Positions 1 to 10,504 of a stretch of DNA of 64,000 bases are shown one piece after another. Location of the stretch: the NCBI GenBank assembly GCA_001600695.1, contig BCKQ01000002.1:1995340-2059339 (forward strand), given 5' to 3'. Position 1 is the stretch's first letter. Every line of letters begins with the position of its first letter. A model generated the notes under the pieces. The model was not told the DNA's origin. It was given only the letters and a program-made list of their open reading frames with translations, and searched no databases. This stretch comes from Ascoidea asiatica. Its lineage: Eukaryota; Ascomycota; Saccharomycetes; Ascoideales; Ascoideaceae. The position numbers were made by a program, and so were the translations under genes.

Positions 1-2
1 TA

Positions 3-1133
3 CGGAATGATTTACAATTTCAAATTCATGATATTTTTCAACAATTGAAAGATACCATCAATCAAAATACAAACCATTATAATAAAAAAAATAATGAGAA
101 TAATGATAGTAATAGAAATAACTTTATCGAAGAAACTGATATTGAAGATCATAGCCTCGATGATTCTGAAGTTATTCAAGATATAATTAATCAAAGTAAT
201 CATCAATTGTATAATAAAAATGATCTTTCAAATGATTCCTTTGCTAATTCTTCAAATACAAATCAATCTCTAATTAACAATTCTTTGAATAAAGCATCAT
301 CAATCAAGAATTCTTTAACTAAGAATCAACACCAAACAGAAACCAAAATTAATGAAAATACTGATAATGTTGATAATGGTAAAACTCAAACTAAATTTTC
401 TAAGACGGAGACCTTAAGTGAAACTGAATTGATTTATTTGAAGAAATTTTTAAAAGACATTATAAATCAAACAGAAAAAAATTTTGATAAAAAAAATGAC
501 AAGAAATCAAATAGTAAAGTTGAAAATGACATTGAAAATACCAAAAAGAAAGGTACTATTGAAAGTAATAATAATAATATTCTTGATAATAATAGTAATA
601 ATTTCAATAATAATATTTTGAGTGATTCAAATCATAATAACTCAGAAGATCTCATTAATTTCACCAATTTTATCAACTCAGTTGATTTTAAATCAAACTC
701 TGAAATAGACTTAGATTTAAATTCAAATTCCCAATTACAATCAACTAGAATCGGAGGTGATTCAACGTATGATATATCATATAGTGATACTATAGAAACT
801 AGTAAAGATAAAACGAAAGATGAGAAAATAATTGAAAAAAATGAAAAAAATGAAAAAAATATTAAAAATATCAAAAACACTAAAAATTTCAAAAACAAGA
901 AAATACTTGATAGAAGTTTTAGTTTAAATTTCAAAAAAGTTTCTGAAAAGTTTATGATTTTATTAGGATATATTTACTCATTTCTAATTAATAATAAAAT
1001 AATATTATTTATCTTGATTGGACTTTTAGTGAATTATTTATATTCATTGATATTTAATTATGACAAAGATTTCAATTATTATAAAAAATTGTTAGAGGAA
1101 GAGGAGGATGATGATGACTTTTTTTATTTTTAA
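3..1133 (+). CDS. Partial single-pass membrane protein, 5' end outside window
   Basis: The frame is open from the first bases of the window to a TAA at 1131-1133, so the start lies upstream; about 376 residues are visible. The visible part is hydrophilic and rich in Asn, Ser, Asp and Lys. One hydrophobic stretch (about residues 330-352, containing ILFILIGLLVNYLY) lies close to the C-terminus and is followed by a short tail ending in an acidic cluster (EEEEDDDD) and FFYF. This layout suggests a membrane protein with a large N-terminal domain and a short C-terminal tail. A lysine-rich stretch (KNEKNEKNIKNIKN) precedes the membrane segment. I do not recognise the family. It converges on TIM22 across 400 bp of T-rich DNA. 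Confidence 0.7.
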   Translation, partial: RNDLQFQIHDIFQQLKDTINQNTNHYNKKNNENNDSNRNNFIEETDIEDHSLDDSEVIQDIINQSNHQLYNKNDLSNDSFANSSNTNQSLINNSLNKASSIKNSLTKNQHQTETKINENTDNVDNGKTQTKFSKTETLSETELIYLKKFLKDIINQTEKNFDKKNDKKSNSKVENDIENTKKKGTIESNNNNILDNNSNNFNNNILSDSNHNNSEDLINFTNFINSVDFKSNSEIDLDLNSNSQLQSTRIGGDSTYDISYSDTIETSKDKTKDEKIIEKNEKNEKNIKNIKNTKNFKNKKILDRSFSLNFKKVSEKFMILLGYIYSFLINNKIILFILIGLLVNYLYSLIFNYDKDFNYYKKLLEEEEDDDDFFYF

Positions 1134-1531
1134 TTTTTTTTCTCTTACTTTACAATTTATCATTTGACTATAGATTTTTTTTTATTTTCTTCTATTTTAA
1201 GTTTCTTTTTAAATTTCTTTATTAGTTTCTTTAAATTTTCTTATTTGCTATGTTGTATTTATTATGATTTTTTTTTTTATCTTATTTGCTTTGTTTTTTT
1301 TTATTAAAAGTTGTTAATTTATTGTATATTTTAATTTGCTAAAATTCTAAGGACTGTTCTATTTTTTTTTCTCAAATATTTGTATATTAGTATCAATATA
1401 ATAATAGGCTATTAAAATTCAAATCCTCCATTAAATTATTTACAAGAATGTAGAGTACATTTAGAATAAATTTTATTACATTTGTTATTTTTTTGATTCT
1501 TTTTTTTTGTTTTTTTTTAATTTTTTTTAAA
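1134..1531. other. T-rich intergenic region between convergent genes
   Basis: This 398-bp stretch separates two convergent genes and is dominated by T runs on the + strand. It should hold both 3' ends. I see no gene or RNA in it. Confidence 0.6.
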
Positions 1532-2101
1532 TTATTCATCATAATCATTAGCAGGAGGTAATGCATAATCCTTTCGCATATATAAATCAATTGCAGCACC
1601 AAAAGCAGCAAACCCAGCACAACCAACCAATGCATTAGTTGGACCAGTTTTCATAGCAAGTCCACCACCAGTAACACAACCAGCACCAACTCCATTCCAT
1701 ATATCATTCTTTGCTCTTAGACTCTCAATACAACATTCAACCCCAGAATAAATTGCACCTATGTAACCAAAATTTTTAGCAGATGAGTACATTTTTTTAC
1801 CCATATCAGAAAACTGAATCTTCATTTGTTGTTTGAAAGGTAAATCAGCATATTTCATACCAGGAGAAACTCCTCCTCCTATTCCTCCACCGGGCACATC
1901 ATAAGCCATAGAAGCCATAAATAATCCAAAGAAACCACCTAGAAAAAAACCAGATACACCTGCAAATACAAATTTACCTGGACATGATTGTGTAAAACCG
2001 ATGACAGAATTAGCTATTGCCTCTCCCTGTTCCTCAGGAGTAAGCTCATTAAATGATTTGTCAGTCTTTATCTGACTGTACAATCCAAGACCAGGTGCCA
2101 T
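1532..2101 (-). CDS. TIM22: Tim22, carrier-translocase subunit of the mitochondrial inner membrane
   Basis: This is a 189-residue protein of the Tim17/Tim22/Tim23 family. It begins [10 protein letters not shown] and has an N-terminal acidic segment ([17 protein letters not shown]). Glycine-rich membrane helices follow: [18 protein letters not shown], a second around [18 protein letters not shown], then [20 protein letters not shown] and [16 protein letters not shown]. The [13 protein letters not shown] signature is typical of Tim22. In yeast Tim22 is the channel of the TIM22 complex, which inserts metabolite carriers into the inner membrane. The paired cysteines fit the disulphide known in the family. 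The length is close to the usual 200 residues. It is divergent with the RRN6-like gene. Confidence 0.93.
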   Translation of the reverse strand: MAPGLGLYSQIKTDKSFNELTPEEQGEAIANSVIGFTQSCPGKFVFAGVSGFFLGGFFGLFMASMAYDVPGGGIGGGVSPGMKYADLPFKQQMKIQFSDMGKKMYSSAKNFGYIGAIYSGVECCIESLRAKNDIWNGVGAGCVTGGGLAMKTGPTNALVGCAGFAAFGAAIDLYMRKDYALPPANDYDE

Positions 2102-2610
2102 AATATCGTAAGATCAGTAATTCAAGTAAAAACTCTTTCTTCAATTCAATAGCTTTGGGGTTTTACATGAGTTCTTCGAAATAAAATTCAAAGCTTTCAT
2201 GTCTTTCAAATCAGCTCAAATTTCTAAATTTGCATTTGAATAAATCTAAATTCAATCAAATCCAAATACGGCAATAGAAAACATTTATATTTCCGGTAAT
2301 CACATGATATGGTCGTAATTCAAACCAAAAAGTATTGCTGTTTCTGATTTGAAATAAATTTATGTCAAAAGCTCAGTGGTTTTGTTTAAGATGTAAAGTT
2401 ATATTATTTTAATGAATATTAATGAAAACTTTCTGAAACTATCCCCTAATTATCCAAATAAATAGTAATAATCTCTTAGATCATTCAAATAAACTATACC
2501 TAAGATTCAAATTAGGCTTTGCTACTGTTTTTCAGCTCTTAAAGTCGATTTATATTGAATGAAACTCGTTTATAGCTTCTATAAAATTAGGTGATCTAAT
2601 TTCCATTTTA
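2102..2610. promoter_or_regulatory. Divergent promoter region TIM22 / RRN6-like
   Basis: This 509-bp interval separates the start codons of two divergent genes. It contains ATCACATGAT at 2299-2308, an E-box-like site resembling the Cbf1-type RTCACRTG consensus. Binding by any factor is inference. Confidence 0.45.
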
Positions 2611-5600
2611 ATGTGGCCATCAAAATCAAATCAAGGTGTTCAGTTAACTTATGGAATTGATATAAATTCTTATTACTTAAATAGCAATTCTTTATCTCAA
2701 AATAATGATCAGAATAATGATCGAAATAAGGCTAAAAATATTTCCGATTTTTCTTTTTTGAAGCCAAGATTTACTGATTCTATAAATAATTTAAATTTAT
2801 TCAAAATCAATTATTCTTTAAAAAGATTGATTTCTCCACAAACTAATATAAATCAAAGTAATCTCACAAATAATGAAGAGTTTCCAAATAGTAAAGTCAA
2901 TTCAAATTCTAGTTTGAATTTAAACTCTTTAAACAACAGTTATAATAACAATAATAATATCACTTACAACTTTATACCGAGAGATATAATTAAGAATTTT
3001 AATAAAGAATCAAATAATTTAAATTCAAATTTTTTATATGATCCAACAATAGAAACTCTACTAAAAACTTATGATTTTAAAATTTATTCAAACTTTACTA
3101 AAAACTTTTTATTTCAAAAAAAAATTTCACCAAATAATCCAATTTTATTACAAAATCAATTCAAATTATTAGCTTATGTTTCAAATTCTAATTATTCACA
3201 TTTGAATTTATCTTTATTAATTTATAAAAAAAATTCAATTATTAATATTCCTTCAAATTCTAACAATGATAATCAAAATAAAAATGGTAAAGAATATAAT
3301 TCAAAACATTTAAAAAATAAGAAAATTTATTTAAATTTACCAAAATTATTCATAAATAATACAAATCAAATTTCAAATAATATTCAAATTAATCTAAATA
3401 ATAATAAAATCAAACAAATTGAATTTAGTAATAATTCAAATACAAATGAATCTAATAGTTCTCTTAAATGTTATTTATTAATAAGAACTGATTCAATAAT
3501 TTATATATTCAAAATATTATTAATACCATATAAAAATTCAATTAAATGTCAATTAATTAATAAATTAAAAATATCTGATACAAAAGGATTCAATAATTTA
3601 AACTTGATTTATACATATGTTAATTTCAATCCTTTCAAAAAAAATCAATTTATAACTTTGAATTCAAATTTACAATTTAATATTTATAACATTAAAGATT
3701 TTAATCTTTCAACTTTATCTAAATTAAACTTAGTTAAAAATAATGTACCTATAGATTTTATAAGTAATTCAAAAATTTCAAATCTTTCAAATTTCAAAAA
3801 AATCTATTGGGGTAATAATTCTTTACAATTATTAATTTTAACAAGATCATTAATTTATCAGATTGATTTGAATGAAATTAGAAATATAAATAATAAAAAA
3901 AAAATATATTATGATTTTAAATTAAATGAATTAGTATCTTTTAATAATAAAAATTGGTCAGAATTAAGAGATTTCCAAATATCAGATAAAAATCCGAATT
4001 ATGCTTTTTTATTAACTTCAAAAGAACTAATTTGTGTTAAATTCAATGATTATAATAATCCTATTAATTTAAAAAATTCAAACAAAAAAAAAACAGATAA
4101 AGTATCAAATAATACTACTTCCTCTAATTCTAATTCTAATTCTAATTCTAGTTCAGATTCGGATGATGAATCTAATTCAGATCAAAATTCTTCAAATAAT
4201 GATTCAGAAAACGATTTTAAACCTTCTTTCAATAGATTAATTTCTTGGAAACATTTTCTTGATTATGAAGATATTTCTTTGAAATTTTCAATTGCGAACA
4301 CTTTCAACTCTGATGAATTTCTAATTTTAGTTTATTCTCATTGTCATAACTTAAATTTTATTTATCAATTCCAGAAAATCAATTTAAATAACAATGATAA
4401 TAATTTATCAAATGATCTAAAAGAACCTGAAAATATTAACAATAAAAAAGAACTAATACAATTGATTAATCAACCATATTATATAATTTCAAATTTAAAT
4501 TCTATTTCTCAAAACATTCAATTATTTGAATTTTCAAAAGTAGATATGAATTATGTTAAATATTCGAATAAAAATTTAAGACCAAGACTACCGAGAAAAT
4601 CAAAAATAATCTCAAATGATTTTATTCTAGATTCAGATTTGGAAGCAAATGAATACGTTTTGGAAAAAGACCAAAATTATAAATTTAAAACCAATACAGA
4701 GTTTGGTATTCAAAATGAACTAAATTCCTTGGCCTTGAATAATTTAATTCACAAAGATGACGAATTTTATGTTGATACACACAATATTGAGCATTATAAA
4801 AGTAATTACCAAGATTTAGATAATAATGATTTAAATAGTGATAATGTTGAGAGTGACGTTGAAAATGATATAGAAAATAATGATAAAGATGAAAATTCTA
4901 TAAGTAAAGATCAAACTTTGAAAAAGATAAATGAAACTAAAATCAGTAATTTGAAAAAAATTCAGGAGGTTGTTAATGAAGACAAAATAACAAAAGAAGA
5001 AGAGAATATAAATAATAGTAATGATGATAATTCAGGGAACAACTTAAAGGCTTCAGATTCGGATGAAAATGACAGTGATTTATCTAAAAGTTTGGTATCT
5101 GAAGAAGAAAGTGAAAATATTTCAGATGCTGATAACGAAAGTTCAGAAAATGGGTTTTCTTCAGACTCATCTTCAGAATTTTCATCTTATGCTTTTTCTG
5201 ATAATGCTGACTATCTTGAAGAAAGTAGCGATGAATCTAGTAATAAAACAGAATTCACTCAAAATGAAAGATTCTTCGCTCTTTATCAAATTTCTAACGA
5301 GTTAGAAATTACAAGAACTTTATACGCAACAGAACCAAATAATGTAATATCAAAATATAAAGATTTAATGATTAATACCGAATCGAATTATTCTAGTAAA
5401 AAGGCTCTTTCTACTTTTCATGAACTAAATATAACAAGTTCGCCAGAAAAGGATTCATATTCTAAAGATCATGTTAATTCACCTTATGATTTAGGTAATA
5501 CTAGTATTCGTATGTTGGTTGCTAATGGTCAAAAACTAACTCCTTTTTTGAAAGTTTTATTTTCAAGGAAAAACAATTTGCTTTACGAAAAGTTATTCAA

Positions 5601-6720
5601 CTTTGAATTTTTTAGTGAATCAATTTGTAAGCAAAATTCCAGATTAACACAATTGAATGATAATCAATTAAAAAATATTATTCTCAAAGCCTTCAGTGAA
5701 AATAAACAGATTCATTCTTCTCAAAAAAGTCAAGTGAATAGTGAACAAAATTGTAATGATACTTCATTAGAATTAGACAAATTAGTTTCATCCCCTTTGA
5801 GACCGAGAAAACAATCTTTCAATGAAACATTTGATGTGTCTTTTAACGCTACTCAAAAAGTTTTAAGTTCTTTTTTGGAAACTCAACAAGATCCAGATGA
5901 TATTCAAGATACTTATAAATCTTGTTCTTACTCTCTCCTTGAAATTTTAAGTAAAGAAATCGATGTGGCTACTTTTATTGAAGATTTTGATCTAATTGAT
6001 ACAAAACTCGATAATCTTATTGACTATCTTTTAGAAGAAGAAGATTATTTCATTGTTGTGAACAACATTTCCCGAAATTCTAGTATATTTAAATTCGATT
6101 TTTCAGAAAATCTGAAAAAGCCATCTATTTTGGCAATTTATAATCATTTGTGTGAATTGTGGAGGTTCAAAAAGCTTTCAAAATTTTTTTCTTACTATGA
6201 TACATTTTTCAAACAAATTGCAATTAATATTGGTCTTTCTATGGTTGTCATTAAGAGTAGAGACAAGTCTGAAATAATGTTATATAATAGGCCAGCTGAT
6301 GAAGTTGAAAAGGATTATTCTGTTATATGTAAAGATAAAGCTGACAGCTTAAATATATCTTCCAAATTACGCTCAGTCTTAGATTTATGGGACGATGATT
6401 CTGATCAAGAAAATGAAATAGAAAAACTTTCAAATAACTTAAACAACAAATATGCATCATTTTCACAACCAAGTTTTATGGCCGATTCATTACCCACAAT
6501 TTCTGTATCCCAGCAGATTCCGCCTAGTTTTGATTTTAATGTCCCTACAATCAATTCTCAGTTCTCTTTTACTCAAGGTCGAGATATGGATTTTGGATCA
6601 TCGCAAATGTTCAATAAAAGTTCTCAAGCATCACAAAAATTTGCTGCTTCCCAAATAGAAAGAGGTCCCTTTGGAGGATCTAAAAAAAGACGTAAAAAGA
6701 AAAAGGGAGGCTTTAACTGA
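2611..6720 (+). CDS. RRN6: Probable Rrn6, core-factor subunit of RNA polymerase I initiation
   Basis: This is a 1,369-residue protein. Rrn6 with Rrn7 and Rrn11 forms the core factor that recruits Pol I to the rDNA promoter. The evidence is the overall layout: beta-rich segments (TDSIIYIFKILL, NSLQLLILTRSLIYQIDL) that would form a propeller, a helical C-terminal half, and a terminal basic SKKRRKKKKGGF motif like that ending fungal Rrn6 proteins. SQ-rich sequence precedes this tail. The protein is much longer than S. cerevisiae Rrn6 (894 residues), mainly through Asn/Ser-rich inserts (about residues 70-120 and 500-535) and an acidic stretch (about 730-880). The ATG at 2611 opens the frame. The family assignment rests on the tail and layout, so it is moderate. 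Confidence 0.6.
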   Translation: MWPSKSNQGVQLTYGIDINSYYLNSNSLSQNNDQNNDRNKAKNISDFSFLKPRFTDSINNLNLFKINYSLKRLISPQTNINQSNLTNNEEFPNSKVNSNSSLNLNSLNNSYNNNNNITYNFIPRDIIKNFNKESNNLNSNFLYDPTIETLLKTYDFKIYSNFTKNFLFQKKISPNNPILLQNQFKLLAYVSNSNYSHLNLSLLIYKKNSIINIPSNSNNDNQNKNGKEYNSKHLKNKKIYLNLPKLFINNTNQISNNIQINLNNNKIKQIEFSNNSNTNESNSSLKCYLLIRTDSIIYIFKILLIPYKNSIKCQLINKLKISDTKGFNNLNLIYTYVNFNPFKKNQFITLNSNLQFNIYNIKDFNLSTLSKLNLVKNNVPIDFISNSKISNLSNFKKIYWGNNSLQLLILTRSLIYQIDLNEIRNINNKKKIYYDFKLNELVSFNNKNWSELRDFQISDKNPNYAFLLTSKELICVKFNDYNNPINLKNSNKKKTDKVSNNTTSSNSNSNSNSSSDSDDESNSDQNSSNNDSENDFKPSFNRLISWKHFLDYEDISLKFSIANTFNSDEFLILVYSHCHNLNFIYQFQKINLNNNDNNLSNDLKEPENINNKKELIQLINQPYYIISNLNSISQNIQLFEFSKVDMNYVKYSNKNLRPRLPRKSKIISNDFILDSDLEANEYVLEKDQNYKFKTNTEFGIQNELNSLALNNLIHKDDEFYVDTHNIEHYKSNYQDLDNNDLNSDNVESDVENDIENNDKDENSISKDQTLKKINETKISNLKKIQEVVNEDKITKEEENINNSNDDNSGNNLKASDSDENDSDLSKSLVSEEESENISDADNESSENGFSSDSSSEFSSYAFSDNADYLEESSDESSNKTEFTQNERFFALYQISNELEITRTLYATEPNNVISKYKDLMINTESNYSSKKALSTFHELNITSSPEKDSYSKDHVNSPYDLGNTSIRMLVANGQKLTPFLKVLFSRKNNLLYEKLFNFEFFSESICKQNSRLTQLNDNQLKNIILKAFSENKQIHSSQKSQVNSEQNCNDTSLELDKLVSSPLRPRKQSFNETFDVSFNATQKVLSSFLETQQDPDDIQDTYKSCSYSLLEILSKEIDVATFIEDFDLIDTKLDNLIDYLLEEEDYFIVVNNISRNSSIFKFDFSENLKKPSILAIYNHLCELWRFKKLSKFFSYYDTFFKQIAINIGLSMVVIKSRDKSEIMLYNRPADEVEKDYSVICKDKADSLNISSKLRSVLDLWDDDSDQENEIEKLSNNLNNKYASFSQPSFMADSLPTISVSQQIPPSFDFNVPTINSQFSFTQGRDMDFGSSQMFNKSSQASQKFAASQIERGPFGGSKKRRKKKKGGFN

Positions 6721-7072
6721 ATTGAACTCTCTTTTAGATTGTATTTTTCGTTTCTCATATAGCATTCTTTTACGCAAAATAATATTTGTATTATAATAAA
6801 TTTAATTAGTAATGATTTCTTTCAATAAAAGAAGTAATTACAAAACATCAAAATATTTATTTGGAAAAAAAAATTAAAAAAAAGTTGAATAGAAAAGAGA
6901 AATTTTTGAACCTCCATCAGTACATATAAAATAAAAAAAATTCTTAACAGTCATGATTAAAACTATTATAAAATAGTTTTGCAAGTGAAAAAAAAAAAGT
7001 TTAGAAAGCACTCTAAAAAAAGAGTTATCTTTTGAAAAAATTCTAAATTGAGATATTTCAAAAAATAAAAAA
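6721..7072. other. Intergenic region between convergent genes
   Basis: This 352-bp A-rich interval lies between the 3' ends of the RRN6-like and OCA5-like genes. I see only A/T tracts fitting two polyadenylation regions. Confidence 0.5.
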
Positions 7073-9961
7073 TCATAAATTCTCCTGATTCAATTCAGAT
7101 AACAACCACGTTCTCCATAATTCACCAGCATCGCTTATTATATCTTCAATATCAGTGAAATTTTTATCAATTATATTCATTGGGAAAGGAGTAAATTTGG
7201 ACACAGGTTTACAGTATTTCTTTGTACCTATAATTAAATCTTCTTCACTGTTGAGAAAACCATTAGTATATAACGGATTACTACGTGTGGATTTAACTTT
7301 ATGCTTTACTCTTTTACTTGAAAATGGAGATGTGTAATTCAAATATTCTTTAATTTCAGATTCTTCTAATTCTAACAAAACATTTTCTTTTGATTTTAGC
7401 ATTGACAAACAAATAAAAATGATTTCAGCATGAGGATCAATCTGAGAAAATGGAATATCGTAATGAATCTTTGAAGAAGTCAAAGTTGAATTACTTAAAT
7501 TTTTTGAAGCCAGATCTTTTATTGAATTATCAATTTTTGTATGAATAGTAGCAGAATTTGTCTGATTGGTTTTTGATTTATGAGTATTGTTAATTTGGGT
7601 ATGAAAATTATTGTTAGATGATGACTTTAAAGATAAATTAGATAATAATGTTGTTATTGAATTTCTATGGCCAGAATTGTAATTAATTTGATTATTTCCA
7701 TTAAAGTTTGTATTATCAGTAAAATTATCTTTATTGTTGGAATAATTATTACTCTGTATTTCATTATTCAATTCTTCTTCTGGAGCTAATGAATTCCACC
7801 AAAAATTATTAGGGCCTAAGGATTTTAATAATTCTTCATCATTTATGAAATCTATGAAAGGATTTGAATTTTCTATTTTTGTTGAATTTTGATTTGGATT
7901 TGGATTTTTACTATCACTTGACAATAAAGAATCAGAAGAATTTGATAGCTTAGAAGAAGAACTGGAATTAATAGAAGAAGAAGTTCTAATTTTTGTTAGA
8001 TTATTAGTTAAATTGAAGTTAGAATTATCAGAAGATGAAGATCTTGAAGAGAATGAAGAATGTGAAGCATATGAAGAATAAAAAGATTCAGGTCTCCAAG
8101 ATAATAAAATATCCCAAATTCTACCTCTATCAAATTTATTAAAAACTTTTGAACCTGACCATTTTAACCAATATAATAACCATTCATTATTTGTATTACC
8201 AGAACTATTATTATAGAATATATTTTCTTCTTTTAAATAATTTGTTAATTCTGGTAACATATGACTAGTTAAATAAAGAAAAAAAGAAATTCTATCATCA
8301 ATCGAACCACCTTTTATTGGTAAAGTTGTGATTGAATTTATAAATTCAGTTGTTTTATTAGTTTCAGTTTTTTGTAAATTATTTGAATTGATTTTTTTAG
8401 ACTGATTTTCATTATCTATTTTAATTTCAATTTTAGATTTATTATTTGTATCTTCATTAATTGTATGATCATATTCATTATCATTTTCATCTTCTTCCTC
8501 ATCATCATATTCATCTTCTTCATCATCATCTTCTTCTTCTTCATCTTCATCCTCGGGTGGAGGAGAATGTAAAACAACTAAAACTAATCTTTCATAAATT
8601 TCGGAGAATGATAATTGTTTTTTTTGTTTTTGTTTATCATTATTTTCAATATTATTATTATTATTATTATTATTAATATTATTTACATTGAAAATAGAAT
8701 TATTTAATTGTTGAAATTCATTATAATAGTAAGAAATATCTTTAATATCATTTGAGAAATTATCTAAGAAGTTTGGAAAATAAGAATTGAATTCATTGAA
8801 TGAATTTATTAAACAACTATTTTCATTTAAATTTGGATCATTAAAGAATAGATTATTTAAATTTGAATTAGAACTTATATTTGAATTTGAAGATGAATTT
8901 GAGTTTGAATTTGATGAGGAAGATGAAGAAGAAGTTGAGGCAGAAGTGGATGTAGAAGTTGAATAAGATATATTTGAATTTAATGAATTATTAGTTAAAT
9001 AACTTGAATTTGATAAAGAGTTTAAAGAATTATTTGATAATTTATCATTAATTTTATCATTAAATTTATAATTTTGATTATTTATAATATTAGATTGATT
9101 ATTTATAATATTTTGATTATTTAATTGAAAAAAATTAGGAATATAAGTGGATTTTAAATTTAAAGGTATATATTTTTGAAAATTTTTTAAATTTATATCT
9201 TTACCTAATAAAACATAATTACTATTAGATGTTAAATTTGTAGTATTACTAGATGTAAATGGAGAAATCCATTCAGCTAAAGATAAAGCTAACCAAGATA
9301 AACCAGATTCATATTTGAATATTCTACCCCATTTTTTTAAGAATTTAATTATTGAATATTCTAAGATTTTAAAAAATTTGATTTCTATAGTTGAAGATAA
9401 ATTAGAATATGAGTTATTATTGGTATTATTACTGGAAGTATTATTGTTGTTATTATGATTATTTAAAAATAAATTTTTTCTTTGATATTTTAATAGATCT
9501 GATTTAATTTTGTCAATTGGAATTATATAATTATCTTTATCTTTATCTTTTTTATTATCATTTTGGATATTTTTTCGGTTATTTTCGTTGTTATTGTTAT
9601 TGTCGTTTTCTTCATCATCATCGTCATCGTCGTCATCATCATCATCATCGTCGTCGTCTTCTTCTTCATCTTCAGTATCATGATAATTTGGATTAATATA
9701 AGGATCTTTAACAAAAGGATGATTTTTTAATAATAAAGGCCAAATTTTAAATCTTAAAAAGGGAGGTAAACCTTTTTGTCTTGCAATTAAAGCTAAAGCA
9801 TCAATATTATTATCATTAATGTATTTATAACATAGTTTGATTAAATTGAAATCATTTAAGATTGTTGAATTATTTACATTACTTGAAGTATTTATGTTAT
9901 TTGATTGATTGGAAGCGAATGAATTATATGAATTTTGAGAAGAATTATCAGGTATTACCAT
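7073..9961 (-). CDS. OCA5: Probable Oca5-type TBC-domain protein
   Basis: This is a 962-residue protein with a dispersed TBC (Rab GTPase-activating) fold. The N-terminal block around residues 50-85 (IARQKGLPPFLRFKIWPLLLKNHP) is the usual TBC opening. Later blocks include GLSWLALSLAEWISP, SFFLYLTSHMLPELTNYL, and WLLYWLKWSGSKVFNKFDRGRIWD followed by LLSWRP. A C-terminal block (EIIFICLSMLKSKENVLLELE) completes it. Fungal Oca5 has this order and was found among genes for oxidant-induced cell-cycle arrest in yeast. The blocks are separated by very long Asn, Ser and Asp/Glu repeats (acidic runs near residues 96-118 and 470-505). These make it far longer than the roughly 680-residue S. cerevisiae protein. 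I do not see a canonical catalytic IxxDxxR arginine, so GAP activity is uncertain. Confidence 0.65.
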   Translation of the reverse strand: MVIPDNSSQNSYNSFASNQSNNINTSSNVNNSTILNDFNLIKLCYKYINDNNIDALALIARQKGLPPFLRFKIWPLLLKNHPFVKDPYINPNYHDTEDEEEDDDDDDDDDDDDDDDEENDNNNNNENNRKNIQNDNKKDKDKDNYIIPIDKIKSDLLKYQRKNLFLNNHNNNNNTSSNNTNNNSYSNLSSTIEIKFFKILEYSIIKFLKKWGRIFKYESGLSWLALSLAEWISPFTSSNTTNLTSNSNYVLLGKDINLKNFQKYIPLNLKSTYIPNFFQLNNQNIINNQSNIINNQNYKFNDKINDKLSNNSLNSLSNSSYLTNNSLNSNISYSTSTSTSASTSSSSSSSNSNSNSSSNSNISSNSNLNNLFFNDPNLNENSCLINSFNEFNSYFPNFLDNFSNDIKDISYYYNEFQQLNNSIFNVNNINNNNNNNNIENNDKQKQKKQLSFSEIYERLVLVVLHSPPPEDEDEEEEDDDEEDEYDDEEEDENDNEYDHTINEDTNNKSKIEIKIDNENQSKKINSNNLQKTETNKTTEFINSITTLPIKGGSIDDRISFFLYLTSHMLPELTNYLKEENIFYNNSSGNTNNEWLLYWLKWSGSKVFNKFDRGRIWDILLSWRPESFYSSYASHSSFSSRSSSSDNSNFNLTNNLTKIRTSSSINSSSSSKLSNSSDSLLSSDSKNPNPNQNSTKIENSNPFIDFINDEELLKSLGPNNFWWNSLAPEEELNNEIQSNNYSNNKDNFTDNTNFNGNNQINYNSGHRNSITTLLSNLSLKSSSNNNFHTQINNTHKSKTNQTNSATIHTKIDNSIKDLASKNLSNSTLTSSKIHYDIPFSQIDPHAEIIFICLSMLKSKENVLLELEESEIKEYLNYTSPFSSKRVKHKVKSTRSNPLYTNGFLNSEEDLIIGTKKYCKPVSKFTPFPMNIIDKNFTDIEDIISDAGELWRTWLLSELNQENL

Positions 9962-10504
9962 TTTTAATTAAATTGATTATATTGACTGTGTGAATAAACG
10001 AATTTATGAAAATGTTATATTGTAGTATGATTATAAATTATAATATAATTTTATTATAATATTAGTTGATTATATTATTAAAAAGTTTTCAATAATTTTT
10101 ATATATTAATTAACATTTCTTTAATAATAATTTGGATAATGATATAAATGATATAAATGATATGAATGAAAAAATGGATTTAATAAGAAATAGAATACAA
10201 TAATGAAAAATTATTTTAAATATATAGAATAATATAATATGATATAATATAATGTTGATTTGCGTTAAAGCGAAATAAAATTTTAAAATGATTGAATTTA
10301 GATAAAATTTAAAGAGGAGTATCAAATCAAGTAACCAGTCAGACTAGGAATAAATTGAATAAATAATAGAAGTAATTTTTTTATATTTTTAAAATAAAAT
10401 CTTCTAAATGTTTGGATTCTTTGAAAATTGATTAATAGAAAAAAAAAAAAAAAGGTGGATTGATTTGATTTAGAATTGAGTAGAATTTATTGAATGTTTT
10501 TTTG
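9962..10504. other. AT-rich upstream region of the OCA5-like gene
   Basis: Very AT-rich DNA with TATAAT-like repeats (about 10230-10260) and an A13-type run near 10440. It is presumably the proximal promoter of the gene starting at 9961. No gene is seen. Confidence 0.5.

Noticed and set aside
2299-2365. Point-centromere-like arrangement: ATCACATG followed by TGTTTCTGATTTGAAAT
   Set aside because: The spacer is only about 35 bp and not extremely AT-rich, and the essential CCG core of CDEIII is absent. It lies in a 0.5-kb divergent promoter.
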